Source: Arthrobacter_B citreus (GTDB lineage: Bacteria > Actinomycetota > Actinomycetes > Actinomycetales > Micrococcaceae). Taken from it: a stretch of DNA of 64,000 nucleotides. Under the pieces are notes generated by a model. That model was not told where the DNA came from and searched no databases. It saw only the letters and a program-made list of their open reading frames with translations. The position numbers were made by a program, and so were the translations under genes. Position 1 is the stretch's first letter; every line of letters begins with the position of its first letter. Where the stretch lies: NCBI RefSeq assembly GCF_042429235.1, contig NZ_JBHMBA010000002.1; one strand, given 5' to 3'. Shown here one piece after another: positions 41,601-48,438 of this stretch.

Positions 41601-43082
41601 ATGGACCGTACGACCACCGCCGGCGAGCCCTCCGCCGTCGACCACTCCACACATCCGCACCGCTGGATGCTTCTGGCCGTCCTGGCCCTTGCCCAGCTGA
41701 TGGTGGTCCTGGATGGAACCATCGTCAACATTGCCCTTCCCGATGCCCAGCGTGAACTCGGCATGTCCGACGGCGACCGCACCTGGGTTGTCACGATTTA
41801 CGCGCTGGCGTTCGGCTCGCTGCTGCTGCTCGGCGGCCGCATTGCGGATTACTGGGGCCGCAAGCGCACGTTCATGGTGGGCATGCTGGGCTTCGCCGCG
41901 GCTTCCGCCCTGGGTGGATTCGCCGGAAGCACCGAAGTGCTGCTGGCATCGCGCGGGCTGCAGGGTGCCTTCGCGGCACTGCTGGCGCCGGCATCACTGG
42001 CCATCCTCACGATTACCTTCCCTTCGGGCAAGGACCGCATCAAGGCGTTTGCCGTGTACGGTGCCATCGGTGGCGGCGGGGCAGCCATCGGCCTGCTGCT
42101 CGGCGGCGTGCTGACACAGTACGCATCCTGGAACTGGTGCCTGCTGGTGAACGTGCCGATCGCCGTCGTCGCCATTGCCGGCGGGCTGCCGCTGATCCGG
42201 GAGAGCAAGGCACACGGCAACACGCGTTATGACCTGCCCGGCGCCGTTCTGGTTGTTGCCGGACTGGCCTCGCTGGTTTACGGGTTCGCCCAGGCCGAAG
42301 AGGGCTGGGTGCGCCTGGAAACGCTTGGTTTCCTCGCCGTCGGCATCCTCATTCTCGCCGTCTTTGTCCTGGTGGAATCCAAGGTGTCCAACCCGCTGCT
42401 TCCGCTGCGCGTCCTCACCAACCGGGTCCGCGGTGGTGCCTTCCTGGTGTCCACCCTGACCGGTGCCGCACTGCTGGGCGGCATCCTGTTCCTGGTCTTC
42501 TACTTCCAGATTGTGCTGGGTTACTCGCCGCTGAAGTCCGGACTGGCCTCGCTGCCGATGACGGTGGCCATTACCGCCGGGGCCGGCGTGCTGTCCAAGT
42601 TCCTGCCGCGCACCGGCGTGCGCGTGCCGATGACGCTGGGCCCGGTGGTTGGCGCCGTCGGCCTCTTCTGGCTCTCCTCCATCACCGTTGAGGGAAATTA
42701 CGCGCTGGAGGTCCTGCCGGGCCTGATTCTGCTGGGCTTCGGCCTCGCCATGATTTTTGTGCCGCTGCAGAACGTTGCGCTGGCGGGAATCGATGAGCAC
42801 GACGCCGGTGTGGCCAGTGCCGCTGTTTCGGCGACCCAGCAGATCGGCGGTTCCATTGGCACCGCCCTGTTCACCGCGATTTACACTGCCGCGGTATCCG
42901 GTTATCTCAGCACCAGGGAAGTCCTGCCGCTCACGCAGCTCGAAGCCCTTGTCAGCGGCTATTCCTCGGCGTTCATGTGGGCCGGCGCCGCCATCGCCCT
43001 GGCTGCTCCGATCAGCTTCTTCATGATCCGGCTGTCCAAGAAGGATCTGCTGGACGTTCCCGCTGTTCCCCACGTCGGCTAG
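41601..43082 (+). CDS. MFS transporter, DHA2 family (14 TMS multidrug efflux type)
   Basis: A 493-residue transporter with about 14 membrane helices. It has the DHA2 motif L-D-G-T-I-V-N-I-A-L-P in the first helix and G-R-I-A-D-Y-W-G-R-K-R after the second (motif A). The family mostly exports hydrophobic drugs and dyes by proton antiport. ATG 41601 is chosen; a TTG at 41580 in frame lacks a ribosome binding site and falls in the operator. The adjacent TetR gene probably controls it. Confidence 0.92.
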   Translation: MDRTTTAGEPSAVDHSTHPHRWMLLAVLALAQLMVVLDGTIVNIALPDAQRELGMSDGDRTWVVTIYALAFGSLLLLGGRIADYWGRKRTFMVGMLGFAAASALGGFAGSTEVLLASRGLQGAFAALLAPASLAILTITFPSGKDRIKAFAVYGAIGGGGAAIGLLLGGVLTQYASWNWCLLVNVPIAVVAIAGGLPLIRESKAHGNTRYDLPGAVLVVAGLASLVYGFAQAEEGWVRLETLGFLAVGILILAVFVLVESKVSNPLLPLRVLTNRVRGGAFLVSTLTGAALLGGILFLVFYFQIVLGYSPLKSGLASLPMTVAITAGAGVLSKFLPRTGVRVPMTLGPVVGAVGLFWLSSITVEGNYALEVLPGLILLGFGLAMIFVPLQNVALAGIDEHDAGVASAAVSATQQIGGSIGTALFTAIYTAAVSGYLSTREVLPLTQLEALVSGYSSAFMWAGAAIALAAPISFFMIRLSKKDLLDVPAVPHVG

Positions 43083-43089
43083 TTAGTGC

Positions 43090-43122
43090 CCGGTCCGCAA
43101 CGGACCACACTTCGCGGACCGG
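43090..43122 (+). terminator. Hairpin after the DHA2 transporter
   Basis: A perfect 9-bp stem (CCGGTCCGC at 43090-43098, GCGGACCGG at 43114-43122) with a 15-base loop. A third related copy (GGTCCGGTCCGC) lies at about 43138. There is no T-tract, so termination is probable but not proven. Confidence 0.5.
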
Positions 43123-43175
43123 TTCCTGCTTTCGCAGGGTCCGGTCCGCTGGTGGTTAACCACGCTGGCGCTGAA

Positions 43176-43248
43176 CGGCTGCTGTTTGCCGCCTGCTGTT
43201 TGCGGGCTGCTGGATTCCCGGCCTGCTCTTTTCAGACTGCTGGGTGAG
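43176..43248. repeat. 14- to 15-bp repeat, five copies, at the 3' end of rhaM
   Basis: CGGCTGCTGTTTGC, CGCCTGCTGTTTGC, GGGCTGCTGGATTCC, CGGCCTGCTCTTTTC and AGACTGCTGGGTGAG follow one another with a shared CTGCT core. The array lies 21 bases past the rhaM stop (minus strand). Confidence 0.65.
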
Positions 43249-43268
43249 CTGCGGGCGAGCCGTCGAGC

Positions 43269-43589
43269 CTAGTCGAGGTGGAAGACCTCAGGCAGTGCCA
43301 CCATGGCCTCATCCGGACGGCGGCCGTCCATCGGTTCAAAAAGGTCTCCCATGGAGGCCTGCCAGGCGGCGTTGATCTCACGCTTGTCCATGGCTGCCTG
43401 AGCTGCGGCAAAGTCCTCGGTTTCGAGGTAGCCGATCAGCAGGCCGTCCGGTTTCAGGAAAAGGCTGTAGTTGTGCCAACCTGTTTCCCGGAGGGCCTGC
43501 TGCATTTCCGGCCACACGTCCGAGTGGCGCTTCCGGTACTCGTCCATGCATTCGGGACGGACCTGAAGAGTGAAGCAAACCCGCTGCAT
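43269..43589 (-). CDS. rhaM: L-rhamnose mutarotase
   Basis: RhaM interconverts the anomers of L-rhamnose. The 106-residue length is normal. It starts M-Q-R-V-C-F-T-L-Q-V-R-P-E and contains Y-R-K-R-H-S-D-V-W-P-E-M (conserved histidine and tryptophan), N-Y-S-L-F-L and the C-terminal L-P-E-V-F-H-L-D, all family features. ATG 43589 follows GGAGGTTC. It is 11 kb from rhaI-rhaD-rhaB but shares operator-like sites with them, and is divergent from the probable rhamnose transporter. Confidence 0.94.
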   Translation of the reverse strand: MQRVCFTLQVRPECMDEYRKRHSDVWPEMQQALRETGWHNYSLFLKPDGLLIGYLETEDFAAAQAAMDKREINAAWQASMGDLFEPMDGRRPDEAMVALPEVFHLD

Positions 43590-43666
43590 ATTGAACCTCC
43601 GTGATCATGACGGGAGCCGTTTTTAGCTTCCGCACCAGCTGTTGTAGTCTGTGTCGAGTCTAACAT

Positions 43667-43691
43667 TGAATCGTTTTTATGAAACGTTCCA
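43667..43691. promoter_or_regulatory. Paired LacI-type operators between rhaM and the MFS gene
   Basis: TGAATCGTTTTT (43667-43678) and TGAAACGTTCCA (43680-43691) lie side by side. Both match the rhaI operator TGAAACGATTCA in most positions, including the central CG. They stand between the two divergent starts, 78 bases from rhaM and 60 from the MFS gene. This links both genes to the LacI regulator at 30454. Confidence 0.65.
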
Positions 43692-43750
43692 AAAGACGTC
43701 CCCGCCGCTAGGAAATCCGGCGGACCGCTAGAATCAGGAGACACAACGGC

Positions 43751-45067
43751 GTGCGTATAGGCAGCAAGGAAACCAAGGGTTGGAAGGCCACCATATCGGT
43801 GGCGATGTCCAACTACATCGAAGCCGGATCGATCATTGCGATCGCTTCGAGCCTGTCCCTGTGGCAGGAATACCTCGGCATTGACAACTATCTCACCGGG
43901 CTGCTGGCCGCCCTCAGCGCCAATGCTTTCGGTGCGGCTATTGGCGCCGCCATCGGCGGCCCGCTCTGCGACAGGTTTGGCCGCAAATTCATCTACACGT
44001 ATGACCTCATGCTTTACATGGCGGGGGTCCTTCTCGCCGCCTTTGCGGGCAACTTCTGGATGCTGCTTGCCGCCTTTGTCATGACCGGTATTGCGGTGGG
44101 TGCCGGTGTCCCGGCGTCGTGGACCTACATTGCCGAAGAGGCCCCCGCCGACAAGCGGGCAGCGCACGTGGGCACCGCCCAGCTGGCGTGGTCCATGGGC
44201 CCGGTGATCGGGTTCGCCCTTGCCGTCCTGGTGGGTCCGCTGGGCCTGCTGGGCAGCCGCCTGATCTTCCTTCACCTCTTTGTGGTGGCCTTCATCACCT
44301 GGTACATCCGCCAGGGGTTGAAAGAATCGGTCATGTGGACCGAGGAAAAAGCGCAGGCCAAGCGCAGCAAGGCCACCGGAGGACGGGCACGGAGCAAGTA
44401 CTCGGAACTCTTCACGAACCGGACCAACCTCAAGGCCCTGCTGTTCCTGTTTGGCGTCTATGCCTTCTGGAACACCGTTGCCGGTGCCATGGGCATCTTC
44501 ATGCCACGGATCTACGAAGCCGTTGGCGGGTTGAACGGCGTTCAGGCCAATATGCTGCAGGTGGTGCTCTGGAGTTTCACCGTCCTGGCCACCTTCTTCG
44601 GCTTCATGCGCCTGGCGGACCGCTACAGCCGCCGGCTGCTGTACGGGATTGGAGCGGCCCTGGGCATTATCGCCTGGGTGCTGCTGGTCTTCGCGCCGCC
44701 TGTACCCCTGGTGCTCGGTGCCTTCGTGGTCCTCTGGGGCGTCTCCGCCGGCATCGGCGCGCAGGCCTTCTACGGATTGTGGGCCAGTGAACTGTTTGCC
44801 ACCCGCTACCGTGCCGGCGCCCAGGGCATCCTGTTCTTCGCAGCCCGGACGGCAACCGGCATCCTCAGTTTCTTCTTCCCGACCATGCTGGCCACCGTGG
44901 GCTTTGTTCCGCTGGGCCTGACCATGATTGCGCTGCTGTTGGTGGCCGCCGTCGTGGGCGTCCTGTATGCCCCCGACACCCAGGGCAAGACGCTGCAGGA
45001 AATCGAGGTGGAGCGCTACGGCGCCGTGGTGGGGGAGTCCCCGGAACCGGTGCGCGTCCCGTCCTAA
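43751..45067 (+). CDS. MFS transporter, probable L-rhamnose uptake
   Basis: A 438-residue protein with twelve membrane helices. It has the sugar-porter-like motif D-R-F-G-R-K after helix two and a central basic loop (about 200-225, K-A-Q-A-K-R-S-K-A). GTG 43751 gives M-R-I-G-S-K-E-T-K-G-W-K, with AGGAG eleven bases upstream. Divergence from rhaM and the paired operators indicate L-rhamnose import. The substrate is inferred from context; the sequence alone only supports a sugar-type MFS permease. Confidence 0.87.
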   Translation: MRIGSKETKGWKATISVAMSNYIEAGSIIAIASSLSLWQEYLGIDNYLTGLLAALSANAFGAAIGAAIGGPLCDRFGRKFIYTYDLMLYMAGVLLAAFAGNFWMLLAAFVMTGIAVGAGVPASWTYIAEEAPADKRAAHVGTAQLAWSMGPVIGFALAVLVGPLGLLGSRLIFLHLFVVAFITWYIRQGLKESVMWTEEKAQAKRSKATGGRARSKYSELFTNRTNLKALLFLFGVYAFWNTVAGAMGIFMPRIYEAVGGLNGVQANMLQVVLWSFTVLATFFGFMRLADRYSRRLLYGIGAALGIIAWVLLVFAPPVPLVLGAFVVLWGVSAGIGAQAFYGLWASELFATRYRAGAQGILFFAARTATGILSFFFPTMLATVGFVPLGLTMIALLLVAAVVGVLYAPDTQGKTLQEIEVERYGAVVGESPEPVRVPS

Positions 45068-45102
45068 GGATCGGTTGCATCGCCGGGGACTGACCCGGCA
45101 TT

Positions 45103-45148
45103 CTCCCGGCAGGTGGGTGTCTCAGACGCCCCGCCTGCCGGGAGTTTT
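45103..45148 (+). terminator. Terminator of the MFS transporter gene
   Basis: CTCCCGGCAGG (45103-45113) pairs with CCTGCCGGGAG (45134-45144), and TTTT follows directly. An inner stem shortens the loop. It is a clear intrinsic terminator 36 bases after the stop. The remaining sequence up to 45240 shows nothing else. Confidence 0.9.
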
Positions 45149-45240
45149 GCTGTGTGAGCCCTAAACCGGGGCCTGAAGCCGTGGGCGCCTGAGCTGTGTG
45201 CCTTAGACAGTGGGGCTGCCGCAGCATATCCTGCCTGGCC

Positions 45241-46063
45241 TCAGCGGAAGCCGCCGTCGCTCGTCAGCACCTGGCCGATCATCCAGCGGCCCTCGTCGCT
45301 CACCAGCCAGGCAATCAGGCGCGCCGGATCGTCGGGTTCGCCGAATCTCCCGCCGGGAAAGCGCGAGAGCACTTCCTCGAGCACTTCAGGCGGCCGGTCC
45401 GCGGTATCAACGTCCAGATATCCGGTGTTCACTGGACCCGGGTTCACCGTGTTGAGGATGATTCCCCGTCGAATCAGGTCCGCCGCGACGGACGGCGTGA
45501 TTCCGGCAAGGGCCGCCTTGGATGTGGCGTAGGCGATTTCGTTTTCCATCACGCCGCCGTTGATCTGGCCGGAGGTCATCCAAATGACCCTGCCGCCCGG
45601 GCGGCCGTCGTGCTGCTCGGAAAAACCCTGCGTGAGCAGCAGGGTCGACCGCGCATTGACCTGCCAATGCGCATCCAGCTTGGCCGCCGTCATTTCGGCC
45701 AGCGGACCGTCGCCGCCGCTGCGCGCGTGGTTGCAGATCAGGATGTCCAGGTGCCCCAGAGCTGACACGGCCGCGCCGATGACCTGCCCGGCGCCGTCGG
45801 CTGCCGCGAGGTCAGTGCTCCCGTGGGCCAAGGCAGCGCCGTCGGCAAGGTGGGTGCGCAGCCCGCCGACGACGTCGTCAATGGCGTCCGCGCCCCACGG
45901 CTGCTGCGCGTCGTGGGGGGGAGTAATGGGCCAGATAAAGGCTCGCCCCCATTTGTGCGAGCCGGGAAGCAACGGCGTAGCCGATGCCCTGCCTGCGGCT
46001 GACTCCGGTGATGACGGCCGTCCGCCCGGACAGCGGAAGGCGGTCACTTACGGGAATGCTCAT
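45241..46063 (-). pseudogene. SDR gene with a one-base frameshift at a C7 run
   Basis: The N-terminus (from ATG 46063, after a strong GGAGGAACGC site) reads M-S-I-P-V-S-D-R-L and contains the cofactor motif T-G-V-S-R-R-Q-G-I-G. The rest lies in another frame and carries C-N-H-A-R, the catalytic W-M-T-S-G, Y-A-T-S-K and N-P-G-P-V-N-T-G-Y. The frame changes at a run of seven Cs (plus-strand G7, 45915-45921). With six Cs the product would be one intact SDR of about 273 residues. It could be a pseudogene, a slippage-controlled gene or a sequencing error. Confidence 0.8.
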
Positions 46064-46140
46064 GCGTTCCTCCGGGATGCAGCGCTGGTGCGGGCAACGT
46101 GTTCGGGTGTGGGGAGGCCGTACCGGCAGCCGCAGCGGCT

Positions 46141-46210
46141 GACAGCAGGCTCGATGACGGCAGGCTGGACGAAGCCAGGCTGGATGACGTCATGTACGGC
46201 AGACGTCATG
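46141..46210 (-). repeat. 15-bp repeat and stop-codon duplication at the ROK repressor 3' end
   Basis: Three 15-bp units run side by side: GACAGCAGGCTCGAT (46141-46155), GACGGCAGGCTGGAC (46156-46170) and GAAGCCAGGCTGGAT (46171-46185). A 9-bp direct repeat GACGTCATG follows at 46186-46194 and 46202-46210. The second copy contains the stop codon of the ROK gene. Confidence 0.75.
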
Positions 46211-47417
46211 CAATGGATACCGACCGCAGGGTCCGCGGCGAGAGCCGGTCCTGCAGGACGAGGGTGGCGGCGCCGAGCGCTGCGGCATCGTTGCCGTTCA
46301 CGGACATCCGCACCTCCACCCGGTGGATGGCACGTGCCATGGCGCGCTTGTCCAGGGCGGAGGCGATGGTGTCGACGTAAAAGGAACCGGCGGTGGCAAA
46401 GGCGCTCCCGGCGAGGACAATGAGCTGCAGGTCCAGCAGGTTCACCATGGAGATGACGGCGCTGGCGACATAGTCCGCTGAGCGGTTGATCAACTGCAGG
46501 GCCACCGGATCACCGTTGTTGGCCGCGGTGCCCACGGCGGCGAAATCCTCGGAGACGATTCCGGTCAGCGGCAGCGTTATTTCACCGCGGGCGACGGCGT
46601 CCGCAGCCTGGGCCACAACGACCTGCGGGCTGGCGTACAGTTCCAGGCACCCGATGTTTCCGCACGGGCAGGGGAGCCCATTGGCATCAACGCTCACATG
46701 CCCGATTTCCCCGACGTTGGAGCTGACGCCCTGATAAATGGTGCCGTCCATGACGATGCCCGCACCGATTCCGGAACCCATGTAGACCGACGCATAGCTC
46801 GTGTAGCCGGCGGTGGCGCCCAGCCAGAATTCTCCGATGGCGGCTGCTGTGGCGTCATTGTCGAACTCGCAGTGCAGTCCGGTGGTCGTGGACAGGGCCC
46901 GCCGCAGCGGGAAATCTGTCCACTCCCGGAACGACGGCGCGCCAATCATGGCTCCGGCGCTCCGGTCCAGGGGGCCGGGTGCGGCAAGGCCCATCCCGAC
47001 CACGCTTCCACGGTCCACGGCCAGGGCATCGAACAGCCGCTCAATGTCTTCCGTGATGCGGCTAACCACGGTCATGGGGGAGGCATCGCCGGGGCCGCTG
47101 ACCCTTCGGCGTCCGACGACCCGTCCGCTGAGATCCGCGACCACATAGGTGATGTAGTCCTGCCCAATGTGGACGCCCAGGCCCAGGCGGGACACCGGAT
47201 TCAGCTCCAGCAGCATCCGCGGCTTGCCGCCGGTGGACTCGCCGCGTCCGGCTTCCAGGACCACGCCGTCATTGAGCAGCGAACGCACCGCCGTGGAAAT
47301 GGTGGCTTGGGTCAGCCCCGTCATATCGGCGAGCTCCACCCGGCTGACCGGGCCGGAAATGCGAATCAGGTCGAGGATCTTCCCGCGGGACGATTCGCGG
47401 GGGCGGGGCTGGTTCAA
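46206..47417 (-). CDS. ROK-family transcriptional repressor
   Basis: A 403-residue regulator with an N-terminal winged helix (about 10-70, V-S-R-V-E-L-A-D-M-T-G-L-T-Q-A-T-I-S-T-A-V) joined to a ROK sugar-binding domain. The latter has D-N-D-A-T-A-A-A-I-G-E, V-G-E-I-G-H and the zinc motif C-P-C-G-N-I-G-C-L-E. The start is TTG 47417, eight bases after AAGGA. It lies next to a GDSL esterase and a beta-mannoside import operon. Matching inverted repeats are found before those genes, so it is the likely local repressor. Confidence 0.9.
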   Translation of the reverse strand: MNQPRPRESSRGKILDLIRISGPVSRVELADMTGLTQATISTAVRSLLNDGVVLEAGRGESTGGKPRMLLELNPVSRLGLGVHIGQDYITYVVADLSGRVVGRRRVSGPGDASPMTVVSRITEDIERLFDALAVDRGSVVGMGLAAPGPLDRSAGAMIGAPSFREWTDFPLRRALSTTTGLHCEFDNDATAAAIGEFWLGATAGYTSYASVYMGSGIGAGIVMDGTIYQGVSSNVGEIGHVSVDANGLPCPCGNIGCLELYASPQVVVAQAADAVARGEITLPLTGIVSEDFAAVGTAANNGDPVALQLINRSADYVASAVISMVNLLDLQLIVLAGSAFATAGSFYVDTIASALDKRAMARAIHRVEVRMSVNGNDAAALGAATLVLQDRLSPRTLRSVSIA

Positions 47418-47466
47418 TGGGGAGGTCCTTAATCCGGCGAGTGGGGTCGGCGGCGCGGCGGCGCTG

Positions 47467-47535
47467 TTAGAGCAGGCGGCGGTGCTCCGCTAGAGCAGGC
47501 GGTGGTGCTCCGCTAGAGCAGGCGGTTGGCTACCG
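47467..47535 (-). repeat. 23-bp repeat, three copies, spanning the GDSL stop codon
   Basis: The unit CTAGAGCAGGCGGTGGTGCTCCG repeats at exact 23-base steps (47467, 47490, 47513). On the minus strand each copy reads ...CGCCTGCTCTAG, so the last codons R-L-L and the stop of the GDSL gene occur three times in a row. The outermost copy has TAA in place of TAG. Confidence 0.9.
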
Positions 47536-48142
47536 CGTCCAGCCAGGCCTCGGCAATCGCCGCGTGTCCCAGGGCCGTGGGGTGAACCCCGTCGTCGGCC
47601 AGGGTCTGCGGTGGTGCGCCTGCCGCAACGCGTGCGTTCAGGATCTCGTCGGTGCGGACAAGCACGGCGCCGAACTCCTTGGCCAGCCGGCGGACGGCGG
47701 CAATCTTGGGATCGAGGTCCTGCCGCCAGGCCTGCTGGTCCGGGTTCACCGGAAGCAGGAACGGTTCCATCAGGATGACGAGGGTGTCCGGCGCCAGCCG
47801 CTCCAACAGGGACCGGTATCTCGCCAGGAAGGTTCCTTGAGCGGTTTCCTGGCCGGCATCGTACCGGCGCCAGGTGTCGTTGATTCCGACCATGACGGAC
47901 ACGGCGTGCGGCGATTCCGCCAGCACGTCGGCACTCCAGCGCCGGGCGAGATCCTCCGTCCGGTCTCCACCGACGCCGCGGTTGAGGACCGCTGTTCCGG
48001 CAAGGGATCCACTCTCGGCCAGCAGGCGGACATAGCCGTTGCCCAGGCCCGCACCCGCGCCCTCACGCCGTCCGCAGTCGGTGACGCTGTCGCCCGCGAA
48101 CACGAGGAGGTGCCCGCCAAGGAGCGGTTGGGCAGCAGTCAT
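47513..48142 (-). CDS. SGNH/GDSL-family hydrolase (probable carbohydrate esterase)
   Basis: A 209-residue SGNH hydrolase. Block I is F-A-G-D-S-V-T-D (catalytic serine), block III is V-G-I-N-D-T-W and block V is D-G-V-H-P-T-A-L-G-H (catalytic aspartate and histidine). There is no signal peptide, so it acts in the cytoplasm. ATG 48142 follows AAGGAG with eight-base spacing. Its place between a ROK repressor and a beta-mannoside transporter/mannosidase operon suggests that it removes acetyl groups from imported oligosaccharides. This is an inference. Confidence 0.9.
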   Translation of the reverse strand: MTAAQPLLGGHLLVFAGDSVTDCGRREGAGAGLGNGYVRLLAESGSLAGTAVLNRGVGGDRTEDLARRWSADVLAESPHAVSVMVGINDTWRRYDAGQETAQGTFLARYRSLLERLAPDTLVILMEPFLLPVNPDQQAWRQDLDPKIAAVRRLAKEFGAVLVRTDEILNARVAAGAPPQTLADDGVHPTALGHAAIAEAWLDAVANRLL

Positions 48143-48180
48143 GGGGTGTCTCCTTGAAATCGAGGTGTAACTCAGATCAC

Positions 48181-48361
48181 TTACTTTAGTCCTCAAAGTA
48201 ACTTCTGCCTATCCCGGATTTGCGGAACTCCAATGCGGCGACACCTCCTTCCTGCATGCCTGGGGGAGGCGATTTGCTGCTTGGTACTTTCGAAAAATTA
48301 AGAATCAAAAATCTCCCCAGAGTTCCTTGACTCCCCTAATAAAGTCGCCTAAGAAAGTACC
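48181..48361. promoter_or_regulatory. Divergent control region with inverted repeats, GDSL / ABC operon
   Basis: TTACTTT (48181-48187) and AAAGTAA (48195-48201) form a palindrome with a seven-base spacer just upstream of the GDSL start. GGTACTTTC (48283-48291) and GAAAGTACC (48353-48361) are perfect 9-bp inverted copies 61 bases apart. All four share the half-site TACTTT. A TTGACT -35-like box (about 48327) lies between the last two, with its -10 region on the GAAAGTACC copy. I infer binding sites for the ROK repressor. Confidence 0.65.
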
Positions 48362-48438
48362 AGCGGTTCGGTTTGTGGTGAACCTCACATAATCCGGCGG
48401 CGCACCGGCCGTCCGAATTTTTTCCGAAAGGTACAAAG

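Noticed and set aside
45878..46063. A separate 61-residue protein
   Set aside because: It is the N-terminal part of the SDR at 45241-46063, cut off by the C7 frameshift.
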